Shown: positions 53,409-61,793 of the stretch, piece after piece
Numbering within the stretch: position 1 is the first letter of the stretch
How the letters are laid out: each line of letters starts with the position of its first letter
Origin: Verrucomicrobiota bacterium
GTDB lineage: Bacteria; Verrucomicrobiota; Verrucomicrobiia; Limisphaerales; Pedosphaeraceae
Direction: 5' to 3'
NCBI GenBank assembly: GCA_021325145.1
Contig: JAJPHR010000006.1
Coordinates: 1-64,000 of the forward strand
DNA length: 64,000 nt
Notes under the pieces: generated by a model
The model's input: only the letters and a program-made list of their open reading frames with translations
Told to the model about the DNA's origin: nothing
Database searches by the model: none
Position numbers and translations under genes: made by a program

Positions 53409-54155
53409 ATGATCGAAGTCGAAGGACTGACGAAACTCTACCAGGAATTTGTCGCCGTGAGCGAATTGTCGTTTGGCGTGCAACCGGGACAAGTGATGGG
53501 ATTGGTGGGGCCAAATGGAGCGGGGAAAACCACGACGTTGCGGTGTCTCGCGGGAATCATTCCTCCGACGCGGGGAATCATTCGAATTTCCGGCCATGAC
53601 CTGGGGAGCGACGCGATTGCGGCAAAGAAGGAGCTGGCATTTTTCACCGATGAGCCGCGTCTGTTCGATTACCTGACCGTGGAACAGCATCTCGCCTTCA
53701 CTGCGCGAATTTACCAGGTCGCGAACTACCAGCAGATTGCGCATCCGTTGCTGGAAGAACTGGAGATCGCGGACAAGGCCGACAAACTGCCGGGCGAACT
53801 CTCGCGCGGGATGAAGCAGAAATTGGTCATCGCCTGCGGACTCCTGCATTCACCGAAGGTGATTTTCTTTGACGAGCCATTGACGGGGCTGGATCCCATG
53901 GGCATCCGCCGGATGAAGGATTCGATTTTGCGGCGGGCGCGGGCGGGCGCGGCAATTGTCATCAGCTCGCATCTGTTGCATTTGCTCGAAGAGGTTTGTT
54001 CGCACGTTTTGATTCTTAAAAACGGGCGCAAGATCATCGACGGGACACTGGCGGAAATCCGGCAAAAATATTCCGAACAACTGGGCAACGCGAACCTGGA
54101 GGAAGTGTTCTTCCACGCCACCGGTGAAGCCGGGGCGCCCCCGCGAATCTCATGA
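53409..54155 (+). CDS. ABC transporter ATP-binding protein
   Basis: The 248-residue ATPase has Walker A (GPNGAGKTT), Q-loop, the signature LPGELSRGMKQKLVIACGLL (with SRGMKQ in place of LSGGQ, as in many ABC-2 exporters), Walker B (KVIFFDEPLTGLDP) and the His switch (VISSHLLHLLEE). Its stop overlaps the start of the permease gene (ATGA), so the two form an exporter pair. ABC-2-type systems export polysaccharides, lipids, peptides or drugs; which one cannot be told. ATG 53409 gives the standard MIEVEGLTKLYQEF start. Confidence 0.94.
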   Translation: MIEVEGLTKLYQEFVAVSELSFGVQPGQVMGLVGPNGAGKTTTLRCLAGIIPPTRGIIRISGHDLGSDAIAAKKELAFFTDEPRLFDYLTVEQHLAFTARIYQVANYQQIAHPLLEELEIADKADKLPGELSRGMKQKLVIACGLLHSPKVIFFDEPLTGLDPMGIRRMKDSILRRARAGAAIVISSHLLHLLEEVCSHVLILKNGRKIIDGTLAEIRQKYSEQLGNANLEEVFFHATGEAGAPPRIS

Positions 54156-55915
54156 TGGGAGCGCTGCTTTTCCTGCTGTCCACCTCCTGGAGGAACCGGC
54201 TGGTCATGCGGGTCCGCCGGTTGAAGCAGCCAAAATATCTGATTGGGGCGATTGTTGGACTGCTGTACTTTTTATACGTCTGCTTTGCGCGCTTCCTGTT
54301 TTCTTCACACAGTTTCCGCTATCGGGGCGGAATGGCGGGGGCGGGTGACAGTCCGGAAAACCTGTTGTTCAAGGAATCGGTGGGGGCCTTGATCCTGTTT
54401 TTCATCGTTCTGCTGGGGTGGGTGGTTCCGCATGAGCGCGCGGCGCTGGTCTTCACGGAAGCCGAGGTGGCCTTCCTATTTCCCGCTCCGGTAAGCCGGA
54501 AAACCCTCATCCACTTTAAGCTGCTGAAGTCACAGTTTGCCATCCTGTTCACGAGCCTGTTGTTCACCTTGATTTTTGGATGGTCCCGCGGCGGGGCGGT
54601 TTGGATTCGCGCCCTGGGCTGGTGGGTGATTTTTTCCACGTTGAACCTGCACCTGCTGGCGGCTTCGTTCGCGCGAACGATGTTGCTGGACCGGGGCATC
54701 TCGAACTGGAAGCGACGCGCTCTCGTGCTCGGCATCGTCATTGTGCTGGCCACAGGGATTGCGATTTGGACCTGGCGAACAGTGCCGCCCCCGCCGCCGG
54801 TTGAGGAAATCACCAGCCTCTCCGACATGAAATACTATGCCGAGAAAGTGCTCTCTTCGGGACCGCTCGTCTGGTTGCTGTACCCGTTCCGGGTTGTGGT
54901 TCGGCCCTATCTGGCCCGGACCGCCACGGCGTTTCTTCTCGGCCTGTGGCCGCCGCTCCTGTTCCTGGGCTTGCATTACCTTTGGGTGGCGCGGTCGGAT
55001 GTGGCGTTTGAAGAAGCCTCGGTGGAAGCCTCGCGGAAAGTTGCGGAAAAGGTAGCCGCGATCCGTGCCGGCAAACAGCATCCCCTGAGTGGTTTGAAAA
55101 AGCGCAAACGCTCCCCGTTCAACCTGCAGCCGACGGGATCGCCCGCCGTTGCGTTCTTATGGAAGAATTTGATCAGCGCCCGCTCCGGCTTCACGCTCCG
55201 GTTCTGGCTGCTCCTGATCTGGATTGCGGTGGTCGTCGGTTGGTCTGCGGCTGCCAGCGCGCGAACGGCCGGCCTGGCCGCCATGCTTGGTCCCGTCGTA
55301 ATGGCTTTTCTGGCCTTGTCTTTTTTCATGGGACCGCAGTTCGTGCGGCAGGATTTTCGGCAGGAGTTGCCGATGGCGGACGTCCTTAAAACCTACCCGC
55401 TGCCGGCCTGGCAGGTGGCATTGGGTGAGTTGCTCGCGCCCGCGGCCATCCTAACGGCGGTGCAATGGCTCCTGATCGCACTGGCAACGGTGACGCTGCC
55501 CCAATTCGGGCCGCAAAAGTTGCCGTTGGACCTGCGCCTCGGATTCGCTTTTGCCGGAGTCGCGCTGGCGCCGATGTTGAACCTGGTTTCGCTCGTGATT
55601 CCCAATTCCGCCGTGCTCCTGTTCCCGGGCTGGTTCCAAACGGGGCGGGACGCGCCGCAAGGGTTCGAGGCCACCGGCCAGCGCGCGGTGTTTGCGGTGG
55701 GCCAGCTCGTAGTCCTGATTCTCGCGCTCATCCCGGCGGCCGTGGTTTTTGCCATCGTCTTTTACGCGCTGGTCTATGTCAACGTGTTGTCATTGTCGAT
55801 CCCGTTGGCTGCCATTGCGGCCGCGTTGGTATTGGCGGTCGAGGCCGGTTTTGGTGTCGCCTTGGTGGGCAAGCTGTTCAAGCGGTTTGATGTTTCATCA
55901 GAAACGACTCCTTGA
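54152..55915 (+). CDS. ABC-type exporter permease
   Basis: The 587-residue polytopic protein has at least ten hydrophobic segments, for example LIGAIVGLLYFLYVCFARFL near the start, LILFFIVLLGWVVPH, ILFTSLLFTLIFGW, and IPLAAIAAALVLAVEAGFG near the end. A cytoplasmic loop with a basic stretch (GLKKRKRSPFNLQ) lies in the middle. It is the membrane partner of the ATPase upstream, with overlapping stop and start codons. The length is above the usual ABC-2 permease and the fold looks like a doubled domain. Confidence 0.82.
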   Translation: MMGALLFLLSTSWRNRLVMRVRRLKQPKYLIGAIVGLLYFLYVCFARFLFSSHSFRYRGGMAGAGDSPENLLFKESVGALILFFIVLLGWVVPHERAALVFTEAEVAFLFPAPVSRKTLIHFKLLKSQFAILFTSLLFTLIFGWSRGGAVWIRALGWWVIFSTLNLHLLAASFARTMLLDRGISNWKRRALVLGIVIVLATGIAIWTWRTVPPPPPVEEITSLSDMKYYAEKVLSSGPLVWLLYPFRVVVRPYLARTATAFLLGLWPPLLFLGLHYLWVARSDVAFEEASVEASRKVAEKVAAIRAGKQHPLSGLKKRKRSPFNLQPTGSPAVAFLWKNLISARSGFTLRFWLLLIWIAVVVGWSAAASARTAGLAAMLGPVVMAFLALSFFMGPQFVRQDFRQELPMADVLKTYPLPAWQVALGELLAPAAILTAVQWLLIALATVTLPQFGPQKLPLDLRLGFAFAGVALAPMLNLVSLVIPNSAVLLFPGWFQTGRDAPQGFEATGQRAVFAVGQLVVLILALIPAAVVFAIVFYALVYVNVLSLSIPLAAIAAALVLAVEAGFGVALVGKLFKRFDVSSETTP

Positions 55916-56004
55916 GGGACGCAACTGGAATCGACCAAGGCGAGGCGGGCGGTAAGACAAGAGGGCAGGGGGATGATTCGAACCGGACTGTTTAAAGCCT
56001 ATCC

Positions 56005-56070
56005 CGGCAGGGCGCGTCACTCCGTGCGCGCCGACGGCGGGCAGAGGACTGCTCGCCCTACCGCGATAGG
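56005..56070. repeat. REP-like element (GGGCGCGTC/GGCGGGCAG type)
   Basis: GGGCGCGTCACTCCGTGCGC followed by GCC, then GGCGGGCAG-AGGA-CTGCTCGCCC, form two successive imperfect palindromes. The 5' half resembles GGGACGCGCACCGCGCCGTC of the element at 7543. It lies downstream of the ABC permease. Confidence 0.5.
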
Positions 56071-56081
56071 TTTTTAATATT

Positions 56082-56169
56082 GTCCTCGTGCTCGTCCTCG
56101 TCGTCGTCCTCGGGCCTTCTTCTTCGCGGTTGAATCGAGGACGAGGACGAGGACGAGCACGAGCACGAG
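56082..56169. repeat. Hexamer-based 31-bp hairpin repeat
   Basis: The left arm (56082-56112) is made of CTCGTC, CTCGTG and GTCCTC units and the right arm (56136-56169) of GACGAG and GAGCAC units. Over 31 positions the two arms pair with two mismatches, around a 23-base loop. The remainder of 55916-56468 contains no supported gene. Confidence 0.75.
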
Positions 56170-56468
56170 ATGATTTGTAATTTCTAATCGCTGGGATGTT
56201 TCTCTTCGCTTCCTGCAAAATGTGGTGGGGATGCACCCCATACTATGCGCGGCGAAGAAGGAGCAGACTTGAACGGTATTCGGTCGGCGCTTCGCAGGGA
56301 CGCAGGGTGCGGGGCATTGAAAAAAAGACGGTGAATCTTTGAGCTACTAAAAAATTTGTTTGGCTCGGGCGCGAACTGAAACGGCAGGCGGTACACCAGT
56401 TACAACAGGCAGGGACCTGATCAAACCATCCCGTTCACACCCGGCCATTTTTGAAACCCAGAACGTTT

Positions 56469-57914
56469 ATGAATTCAACCCAGTTGGCGCCTTCGGTCAG
56501 CCACAGTTTTACGATGCAATTGCAATACCCGAACCAGGTCGGGATGTTCGCCCGCATCGCGCAAGCCATCGGTGAGCGCGGCGGAGATTTGGGCACGGTG
56601 GAGAACCCTGTGCCGGACGCCAAGGTAATGACTCGCGGGATCAGTGTCCGGGCGCGCGACGGAAGCCACGTCGAGGAAATTGTGGCGGCGGTTCGGAACC
56701 TGGAGCGGGTAAAAGTGGTGCAGGTGGCGGACCGGGTTTTCCGGCTGCACGCCGGCGGCAAAATCTCCATTCAGAACAAGGCGCCCATCACTTCGCGGGA
56801 CACCCTTTCGATGGCCTACACGCCCGGGGTGGCGCGCGTGTCCAGCGCCATCGCCGAAGACCGCCGGAAAGTCTGGCAATTTACCGTGAAGGCAAACTCG
56901 GTGGCGGTGGTCAGCGACGGTTCGGCCGTGCTGGGGTTGGGCGACATTGGCCCCGAAGCAGCCATGCCGGTGATGGAAGGCAAGGCGATGTTGTTCAAGC
57001 AGTTTGCGGACATCGACGCCTATCCGATTTGCCTGCGCACCAAGGACAGCGAGGCGATCATCGAGACCGTCAGCAATCTGAGCGTTGGTTTCGGGGGCAT
57101 CAATCTCGAGGACATTGCGGCTCCGCGCTGCTTCGAGATCGAAAAGAAGTTGCAACGACGCCTCGATATTCCGGTGTTTCATGACGATCAGCACGGCACT
57201 GCCATCGTGGTTCTGGCCGCGCTGTTGAACGCGTTGCGGCTGACCAATCAGAAACCCGACCAACTCAAGGTGGTGATCTCCGGGGCTGGAGCGGCTGGAG
57301 TGGCGATCACACGGATGTTGTTGAGCGCGGGTGTTCGGAACATTGTGATTTGCGACCGGCTGGGCATCATTCACGAAGGGCGGCTTACGGACTTGAACGA
57401 GAGCAAACTCTGGCTGGCGCGCCATACGAATCCCCGCGGCGCGCGCGGCAGCCTGGCGGACGCGTTGAAGGAAGCGAACGTCTTCATCGGTGTTTCCGGT
57501 CCCGGATTGGTGAGCGCCAAAATGCTCAAGCGCATGGCGCCGAAGCCGATCATCTTTGCGCTGGCGAATCCCACCCCCGAAATCATGCCCGAAGAGGCGC
57601 GCAAGGCATTCATCGTGGCGACCGGCCGCAGCGATTATCCCAACCAGATCAACAATGTGCTCGCTTTCCCCGGGGTTTTCCGCGGAGCGCTGAACATCCG
57701 CGCGAGGCAAATCACGGAGGAGATGAAAATTGCGGCGGCGCATGCCATCGCGCGGTGCATCCCGCCGCGCGAGTTGAGCCCGGATTACATTGTCCCGAGC
57801 GTGTTCAACAGCCAGGTCGTTACGCAGGTGGCGGAAGCCGTGGAAAAAACCGGGCGCAAGAACGGAGTGGCGCGGAATGGCCATCGCGCAGCGCCCGGCA
57901 GGAATGGCGAATGA
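56469..57914 (+). CDS. NAD(P)-dependent malic enzyme with N-terminal ACT domain
   Basis: The 481-residue enzyme has an N-terminal ACT domain (about 14-90; [20 protein letters not shown]). The malic enzyme N-domain carries [33 protein letters not shown] and the metal-binding [11 protein letters not shown] (about 240), and the NAD-binding domain has [18 protein letters not shown], with [15 protein letters not shown] later. It oxidatively decarboxylates malate to pyruvate. The ACT domain suggests allosteric control by an amino acid or similar ligand, which is inference. ATG 56469 is used; a TTG six codons upstream is also in frame. Confidence 0.93.
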   Translation: MNSTQLAPSVSHSFTMQLQYPNQVGMFARIAQAIGERGGDLGTVENPVPDAKVMTRGISVRARDGSHVEEIVAAVRNLERVKVVQVADRVFRLHAGGKISIQNKAPITSRDTLSMAYTPGVARVSSAIAEDRRKVWQFTVKANSVAVVSDGSAVLGLGDIGPEAAMPVMEGKAMLFKQFADIDAYPICLRTKDSEAIIETVSNLSVGFGGINLEDIAAPRCFEIEKKLQRRLDIPVFHDDQHGTAIVVLAALLNALRLTNQKPDQLKVVISGAGAAGVAITRMLLSAGVRNIVICDRLGIIHEGRLTDLNESKLWLARHTNPRGARGSLADALKEANVFIGVSGPGLVSAKMLKRMAPKPIIFALANPTPEIMPEEARKAFIVATGRSDYPNQINNVLAFPGVFRGALNIRARQITEEMKIAAAHAIARCIPPRELSPDYIVPSVFNSQVVTQVAEAVEKTGRKNGVARNGHRAAPGRNGE

Positions 57915-58036
57915 GAAGCGCCGAGTGCCTCCTCAAGCGAGGCTGAGCGCGGGCATTACGAATTGAAATACAAAGCGGTTGACACAGCCCGGTTCGCGGC
58001 CAACGTTTACTTGAACAACAATGAAAGGGCGTGCTT

Positions 58037-58363
58037 ATGAAAGCGTCTCTGTTTCTGTTGGCATTACTGGTCGCGGGACCCGCCGTCGCCGAGCCGGTGG
58101 TTAAGGATTCAAGCTCTAAAACGAACGATGCCCAGCGCATCCAATCCGTACTGGTGACCCTCACGCCACACTCCACCAACGAAATCGTGCATCGGCCATT
58201 GGTCTATAGCGGTGCTGCCGTCACCGCCTTCAAAACGCGCAACCCATTGCAGTTGGTCAATCCCTGGGCGACTCCGGAATTCAGCTCTGGCGAGAGCAAA
58301 GTTTCCTACGATGTTTTAACGGGCCGGCCAAACGGCTTGAAACTCTTCTCCGTTAAGTTTTGA
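58037..58363 (+). CDS. Small secreted protein, function unknown
   Basis: The 108-residue product has a clear signal peptide (MKASLFLLALLVAGPAVAEP) and a mature part of about 88 residues with a beta-rich look (IQSVLVTLTPHSTNEIVHRP, PLQLVNPWATPEFSSG), ending RPNGLKLFSVKF. I do not recognise the family. GAAAGGG lies before the start, and a strong terminator (58405-58423) follows, which supports a transcribed single-gene unit. Confidence 0.65.
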   Translation: MKASLFLLALLVAGPAVAEPVVKDSSSKTNDAQRIQSVLVTLTPHSTNEIVHRPLVYSGAAVTAFKTRNPLQLVNPWATPEFSSGESKVSYDVLTGRPNGLKLFSVKF

Positions 58364-58400
58364 TGCGGGGGAATCCCACTCTCTTATAGAGCTCTTTTCC

Positions 58401-58432
58401 AAAGCCCCGCCCTCTGGGCGGGGATTATTTGC
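58401..58432 (+). terminator. Rho-independent terminator
   Basis: The perfect 8-bp stem CCCCGCCC-TCT-GGGCGGGG (58405-58423) is followed by ATTATTT. It is 40 bp downstream of the small secreted protein gene. The opposite side (AAAG) also allows some use by the Fic gene transcript. Confidence 0.8.
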
Positions 58433-58575
58433 TCAAGGGGCTGACAGACAAGAATAATCCTGGATGTTGTTTTTCTTTGTATCCCCGAATGTACTCCCCA
58501 AAAAAAGTCTCCTTAAATCGGGTTCGAGTTCAGTGGCACAAAATGAATGCAAAAACTTAAAACTCCGGCAGATAA

Positions 58576-59694
58576 TTATATTTCAGCAGACGGCTCTGGC
58601 AAACACAGTTCATAACTTGTGCTGCGTCCGCCCGCTTCATCCTTCGCCAGAATCTTGCGGTCGAGCAGGTCGCTAATATCACGCAGCGCCGTGTCTTGGG
58701 AACACTTCGTCAGCTTGGCCCATTTTGAGGATGTAAGCTTTCCCGCGAAGCCATCCAGCAGCCGGTTGATGACCTTGCGTTGCCGATCATTGAAAGACTC
58801 GCCCGCGTGCGCTTTCCAGAAACCGGCTTTGGCCAGCACAGCCGCCAGGATGTTTTCTGATGCGCCAATGGCGCGTTTCAGGCAGTTCAAATACCAGTCC
58901 ATCCACGCGGTAATGTCCAAAGTTCCCTTTTGGCAGCGTTCCAGCACAAGGTAATACTCATTGCGCTCGCGCTGAATTTGCGAGGACATGCTGTAAAAAC
59001 GCTGCGAGGTGTTTTCCGACCGCGCCAGCAGCATGTCGGCAATTGCCCGCGCAATACGCCCGTTGCCATCTTCAAACGGATGGATGGTGACAAACCAAAA
59101 ATGCGCCAGCGCTGATTTCAACACCGGGTCAATGTCTGGCGCGGTGTTGCACCATTTTATGAAGCGAGCCATTTCCTTTTTGAGCAAGTCATGGCTCGGC
59201 GCTTCATAGTGAACTGTCTCACGCTCAATGGGGCCGGAAACCACTTGCATGTCGCCACTGTCTTTTGTGCGCCATGCGGCAACCACAATGCGGCGCATCC
59301 CGCTACGGCCCGTCGGGAACAGTGCCGCGTGCCAGGAAAACAATCGTTCCTGTGTCAACGGCGCGTCATGCTTTCGCGTGGCATCCAGCATGACTTCAAC
59401 AATCCCCTCGACGTTGCGGTCAATCGGCGGTAATGCGCCGATGTCCATGCCCATACGACGGGCGAGGGATGACCGCACCTGCACAGCATCCAGCTTTTCG
59501 CCCTCAATTTCGCTGGTTTTGACAACGTCCTGAGTAAGGGTTTGCAGCGTGGCTTCCTCGCGCAACGGAAAGCCCAGGGCTTCCATGCGGCCAAGCAGAC
59601 GGCCCTGCAAATGGCGCACTTCCGCCAACAGCGGGGCCAGCTTGGTCTGGTCCCATGTGAATTCCGGCCAATCTTTACGCTCGTGGATATACAT
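58576..59694 (-). CDS. Fic-family AMP-transferase with N-terminal DUF4172 and inhibitory motif
   Basis: From ATG 59694 the product has 372 residues. The N-terminal domain (about 1-90) begins with MYIHERKDWPEFTWDQ, typical of DUF4172, and includes the inhibitory helix pattern TSEIEG, matching (S/T)xxxE(G/N), so this is a class II Fic with an N-terminal autoinhibitory motif. The catalytic motif is HPFEDGNGR (about 207-215), the complete active Fic signature. The C-terminal third (about 300-372) resembles a winged helix (RKVINRLLDGFAGKLTSSKW, then LRDISDLLDRKIL). It should transfer AMP from ATP to a target protein or itself. The start is chosen because the promoter at 59719-59747 lies upstream of it and downstream of the earlier in-frame start. 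Confidence 0.9.
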   Translation of the reverse strand: MYIHERKDWPEFTWDQTKLAPLLAEVRHLQGRLLGRMEALGFPLREEATLQTLTQDVVKTSEIEGEKLDAVQVRSSLARRMGMDIGALPPIDRNVEGIVEVMLDATRKHDAPLTQERLFSWHAALFPTGRSGMRRIVVAAWRTKDSGDMQVVSGPIERETVHYEAPSHDLLKKEMARFIKWCNTAPDIDPVLKSALAHFWFVTIHPFEDGNGRIARAIADMLLARSENTSQRFYSMSSQIQRERNEYYLVLERCQKGTLDITAWMDWYLNCLKRAIGASENILAAVLAKAGFWKAHAGESFNDRQRKVINRLLDGFAGKLTSSKWAKLTKCSQDTALRDISDLLDRKILAKDEAGGRSTSYELCLPEPSAEI

Positions 59695-59699
59695 ACATT

Positions 59700-59718
59700 C
59701 TCCGCACGATTTGCGGAG
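59700..59718. promoter_or_regulatory. Operator palindrome 1 of the Fic gene
   Basis: CTCCGCACGATTTGCGGAG, a perfect inverted repeat with 7-bp arms and a 5-bp centre. It lies directly beside the -10 box, six bases before the Fic start codon, so bound protein would block transcription at its start point. Confidence 0.65.
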
Positions 59719-59747
59719 ATTATAGCCCGTATTCACCGCACCAGCAA
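59719..59747 (-). promoter_or_regulatory. Sigma-70-type promoter of the Fic gene
   Basis: On the minus strand, TTGCTG (59747-59742) and TATAAT (59724-59719) are 17 bp apart, an excellent match to the housekeeping consensus. Transcription would start near 59711, giving a very short leader before ATG 59694. Confidence 0.7.
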
Positions 59748-59754
59748 GATTAAT

Positions 59755-59773
59755 CTCCGCATAACATGCGGCG
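59755..59773. promoter_or_regulatory. Operator palindrome 2 of the Fic gene
   Basis: CTCCGCATAACATGCGGCG is a nearly perfect copy of palindrome 1, exactly 55 bp away. The flanks are also repeated: ATTATAGCCCGTATTCACCG next to the first and GATTAAGCCCTTTATTCACC next to the second, so the whole 55-bp unit is duplicated. Confidence 0.6.
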
Positions 59774-59900
59774 ATTAAGCCCTTTATTCACCGCATCAAC
59801 GTTCCGTCGCCTGACGCTGCGCTTCCGCCTTTGCTCGGAAAGAATACCTGGGCCGATGGCCAGGCTGGTATAAATCGGGCCTTGGCCCAAGTGAGATTAA

Positions 59901-59921
59901 GCTCCAACTCCGCGCTCCGCC
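59901..59921. repeat. Diverged single arm of the NRPS-type palindromic repeat
   Basis: GCTCCAACTCCGCGCTCCGC is the complement of an arm of the repeat at 20482-20554 with a few changes. It lies in the 900-bp gap between the Fic and HtrA genes. Confidence 0.4.
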
Positions 59922-60292
59922 TCCAGGACTGAGACATTACCCGTTTCCAGAAAATTCAGTTGCATTCTGTAACATGAAGTGCTATGGCTATCGGCGTCAG
60001 TGAAGGATTGGAGGGAATCCTTGAGGTGGGAGCGATGTGCCGCGCGTAATTGCGTGTGGCGCGGATGAATTTTGTCCGCGCTCCGTTGAGAGCCCCCAGT
60101 CGGGCCCTCGGCGGTAACTGGGCCGGTTCTTTGACAATTCAACGTGAAGGCTGAAAGGCCCGGGCTGGAGTCCGAAGTCCAGGGTCTATACGGAACGATG
60201 CCGTTGGATCGGGGGCGCGTGCTCCCCAAAACCAACCGCATCGCTACGGCTCAAGTCCGAAGTCGGGGCGGCAAATCGACACCAAAGCCCAA

Positions 60293-60410
60293 AAATAAGC
60301 GCCGAGTTTCCGCTTATTTCCACTTATCGGGGAAATTTGGCGGAAGCCGCCAGCCGGTCCGGTGGGTTTAAGGCGAGCCGAAAAATTAAAGTGAATTAAA
60401 CCAAATTAAA
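60293..60410. repeat. Intergenic hairpin and three AATTAAA boxes with 10-bp period
   Basis: AAATAAGCG and CGCTTATTT (60293-60319) form a 9-bp inverted repeat around nine bases. Further on, AATTAAA occurs at 60384, 60394 and 60404, exactly ten bases apart, in a locally A/T-rich stretch. The rest of 59774-60599 carries no coding frame that I can support. Confidence 0.45.
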
Positions 60411-60599
60411 CCTCTTTTTCCGGCGGCGAGGCAGTTGGAGGATGACTGAAAGGCGGGAGATTGAGCGTAAAAGCCTGGTGAGCAGGGGGTTGTGACCTTC
60501 CTCGGGCATTATTAAATGTGATTCCCGGACTATTCCATCGGAAACAGCGAAGAACCGCTAAATGTACGGAGGTGCGGCTGATGGGCAGCGGGCTTTTAG

Positions 60600-61661
60600 T
60601 TATTGCTCGCGCCACTGCGATTCCGCGGGAACAATCGCCAGCGCGAGCTTCTCCGTATGCCGGATCGCGCCCAGAGCCGTCCGAATGCCAATCCGCGAAT
60701 CCGTCAACAGTTTGTGCAACGCGTCGATGCCCGCCACCGGTTGGCCGTCGAATTCGAAGATGACGTCGCCCACCTGCAAACCGGCGCGTTCGGCCGGACT
60801 GCCGGGTTCGACGGAAACGACCAGCAAGCCTGTTTCGACGGGCAGGGAGTGATACCGAACCACCCGCCGATGGATTTTGACGTTCTGCCCGCCCACGCCG
60901 ATGTAACTGCGCCGGATCTTGCCTTCTTTCACGAGCCAGCCCGTGACGTACTTGGCCGTGTCGATGGCGATGGCGAAGCAAATTCCCTGCGCCGGCAGAA
61001 TGACCGCGCTGTTCACGCCGATGACTTCCCCGCGCGAGTTCACGAGAGGACCACCCGAGTTGCCCGGGTTCAAAGCCGCGTCGGTCTGGATGATGTCGTC
61101 CATCAACCGCCCGGAATTGGCCCGCAACGATCGCCCCAGGGCGCTCACCACTCCAGCGGTGACCGTGTATTGGAAACCGTACGGGTTTCCGATGGCGATG
61201 GCCAATTGGCCCACGCGCAGGCTCTTGGATTCGCCCAATTTCGCCGCGGTCAGATTTGGCGCGTAAATTCTCAACACCGCCAGATCGGTTTCGGGATCTT
61301 CACCGACCAGGTGCGCGTCCGGCCGGCGGCCGTCATCAAGCGTGACTTCGATTTTGTCAGCGCCGTGCACGACGTGGCTGTTAGTCAGCACCAATCCGTC
61401 CGGGCTGATGATAAAGCCGGAGCCGCTCCCCGCCCGCGCATCCTCGCGTCCCTTGACCTGCTTGCGTACTTCGATGTTCACGACCGAATGGCTTACCTGG
61501 TCCGCCGCTTTCACCACCGCGCGCGAGTAGGCGTCGAGCAATTCTCCATCACCCGATCCCGAAACTGGAGCCGCTGAAGAAACGACCGGACTGTCGTCCA
61601 TCGACGCCAGCGGTTGCAACCCGGGCTTCAGACCTAAATCCGCATTTAACTTCGTATTCAT
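60600..61661 (-). CDS. HtrA-like trypsin-type serine protease with PDZ domain
   Basis: From ATG 61661 the protein has 353 residues. The S1C protease domain (about 35-230) has the triad: His in LTNSHVVHG, Asp in DPETDLAVLRIY, Ser in NPGNSGGPLVNS. One PDZ domain follows (about 255-350; LLVVSVEPGSPAERAGLQVG, then VIFEFDGQPVAGIDALHKLL). I see no signal peptide or membrane anchor with any of the possible starts (TTG 61697, ATG 61682, ATG 61661), which is unusual for HtrA/Deg proteins, and the protein may be cytoplasmic. Only one PDZ is present, as in DegS or HtrA-type proteins. The gene is not linked to a stress sigma factor here. Confidence 0.88.
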   Translation of the reverse strand: MNTKLNADLGLKPGLQPLASMDDSPVVSSAAPVSGSGDGELLDAYSRAVVKAADQVSHSVVNIEVRKQVKGREDARAGSGSGFIISPDGLVLTNSHVVHGADKIEVTLDDGRRPDAHLVGEDPETDLAVLRIYAPNLTAAKLGESKSLRVGQLAIAIGNPYGFQYTVTAGVVSALGRSLRANSGRLMDDIIQTDAALNPGNSGGPLVNSRGEVIGVNSAVILPAQGICFAIAIDTAKYVTGWLVKEGKIRRSYIGVGGQNVKIHRRVVRYHSLPVETGLLVVSVEPGSPAERAGLQVGDVIFEFDGQPVAGIDALHKLLTDSRIGIRTALGAIRHTEKLALAIVPAESQWREQ

Positions 61662-61793
61662 CTTCGAGAAACTTAATGCCATTCCGTGTGGCGTCAAATA
61701 AGCGCGGGAGCGATGTTATCCGAGGCGAAGAACTCCTCAAACCAGGGCCGATTCAAGACCTGCGGGTTCTTAAATGTTGTTGCGCAAAGGGGC

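Noticed and set aside
56475..57884. 469-codon minus-strand frame opposite the malic enzyme
   Set aside because: His/Arg-rich antisense shadow; the plus-strand frame carries the enzyme motifs.
57979..57984. TTGACA as the -35 box of the small secreted protein gene at 58037
   Set aside because: No acceptable -10 box occurs at 16-18 bp; one good hexamer alone is not enough.
59897..60241. 114-codon minus-strand frame in the Fic-HtrA gap
   Set aside because: The composition looks like translated repeat DNA and there is no ribosome binding site or family pattern.
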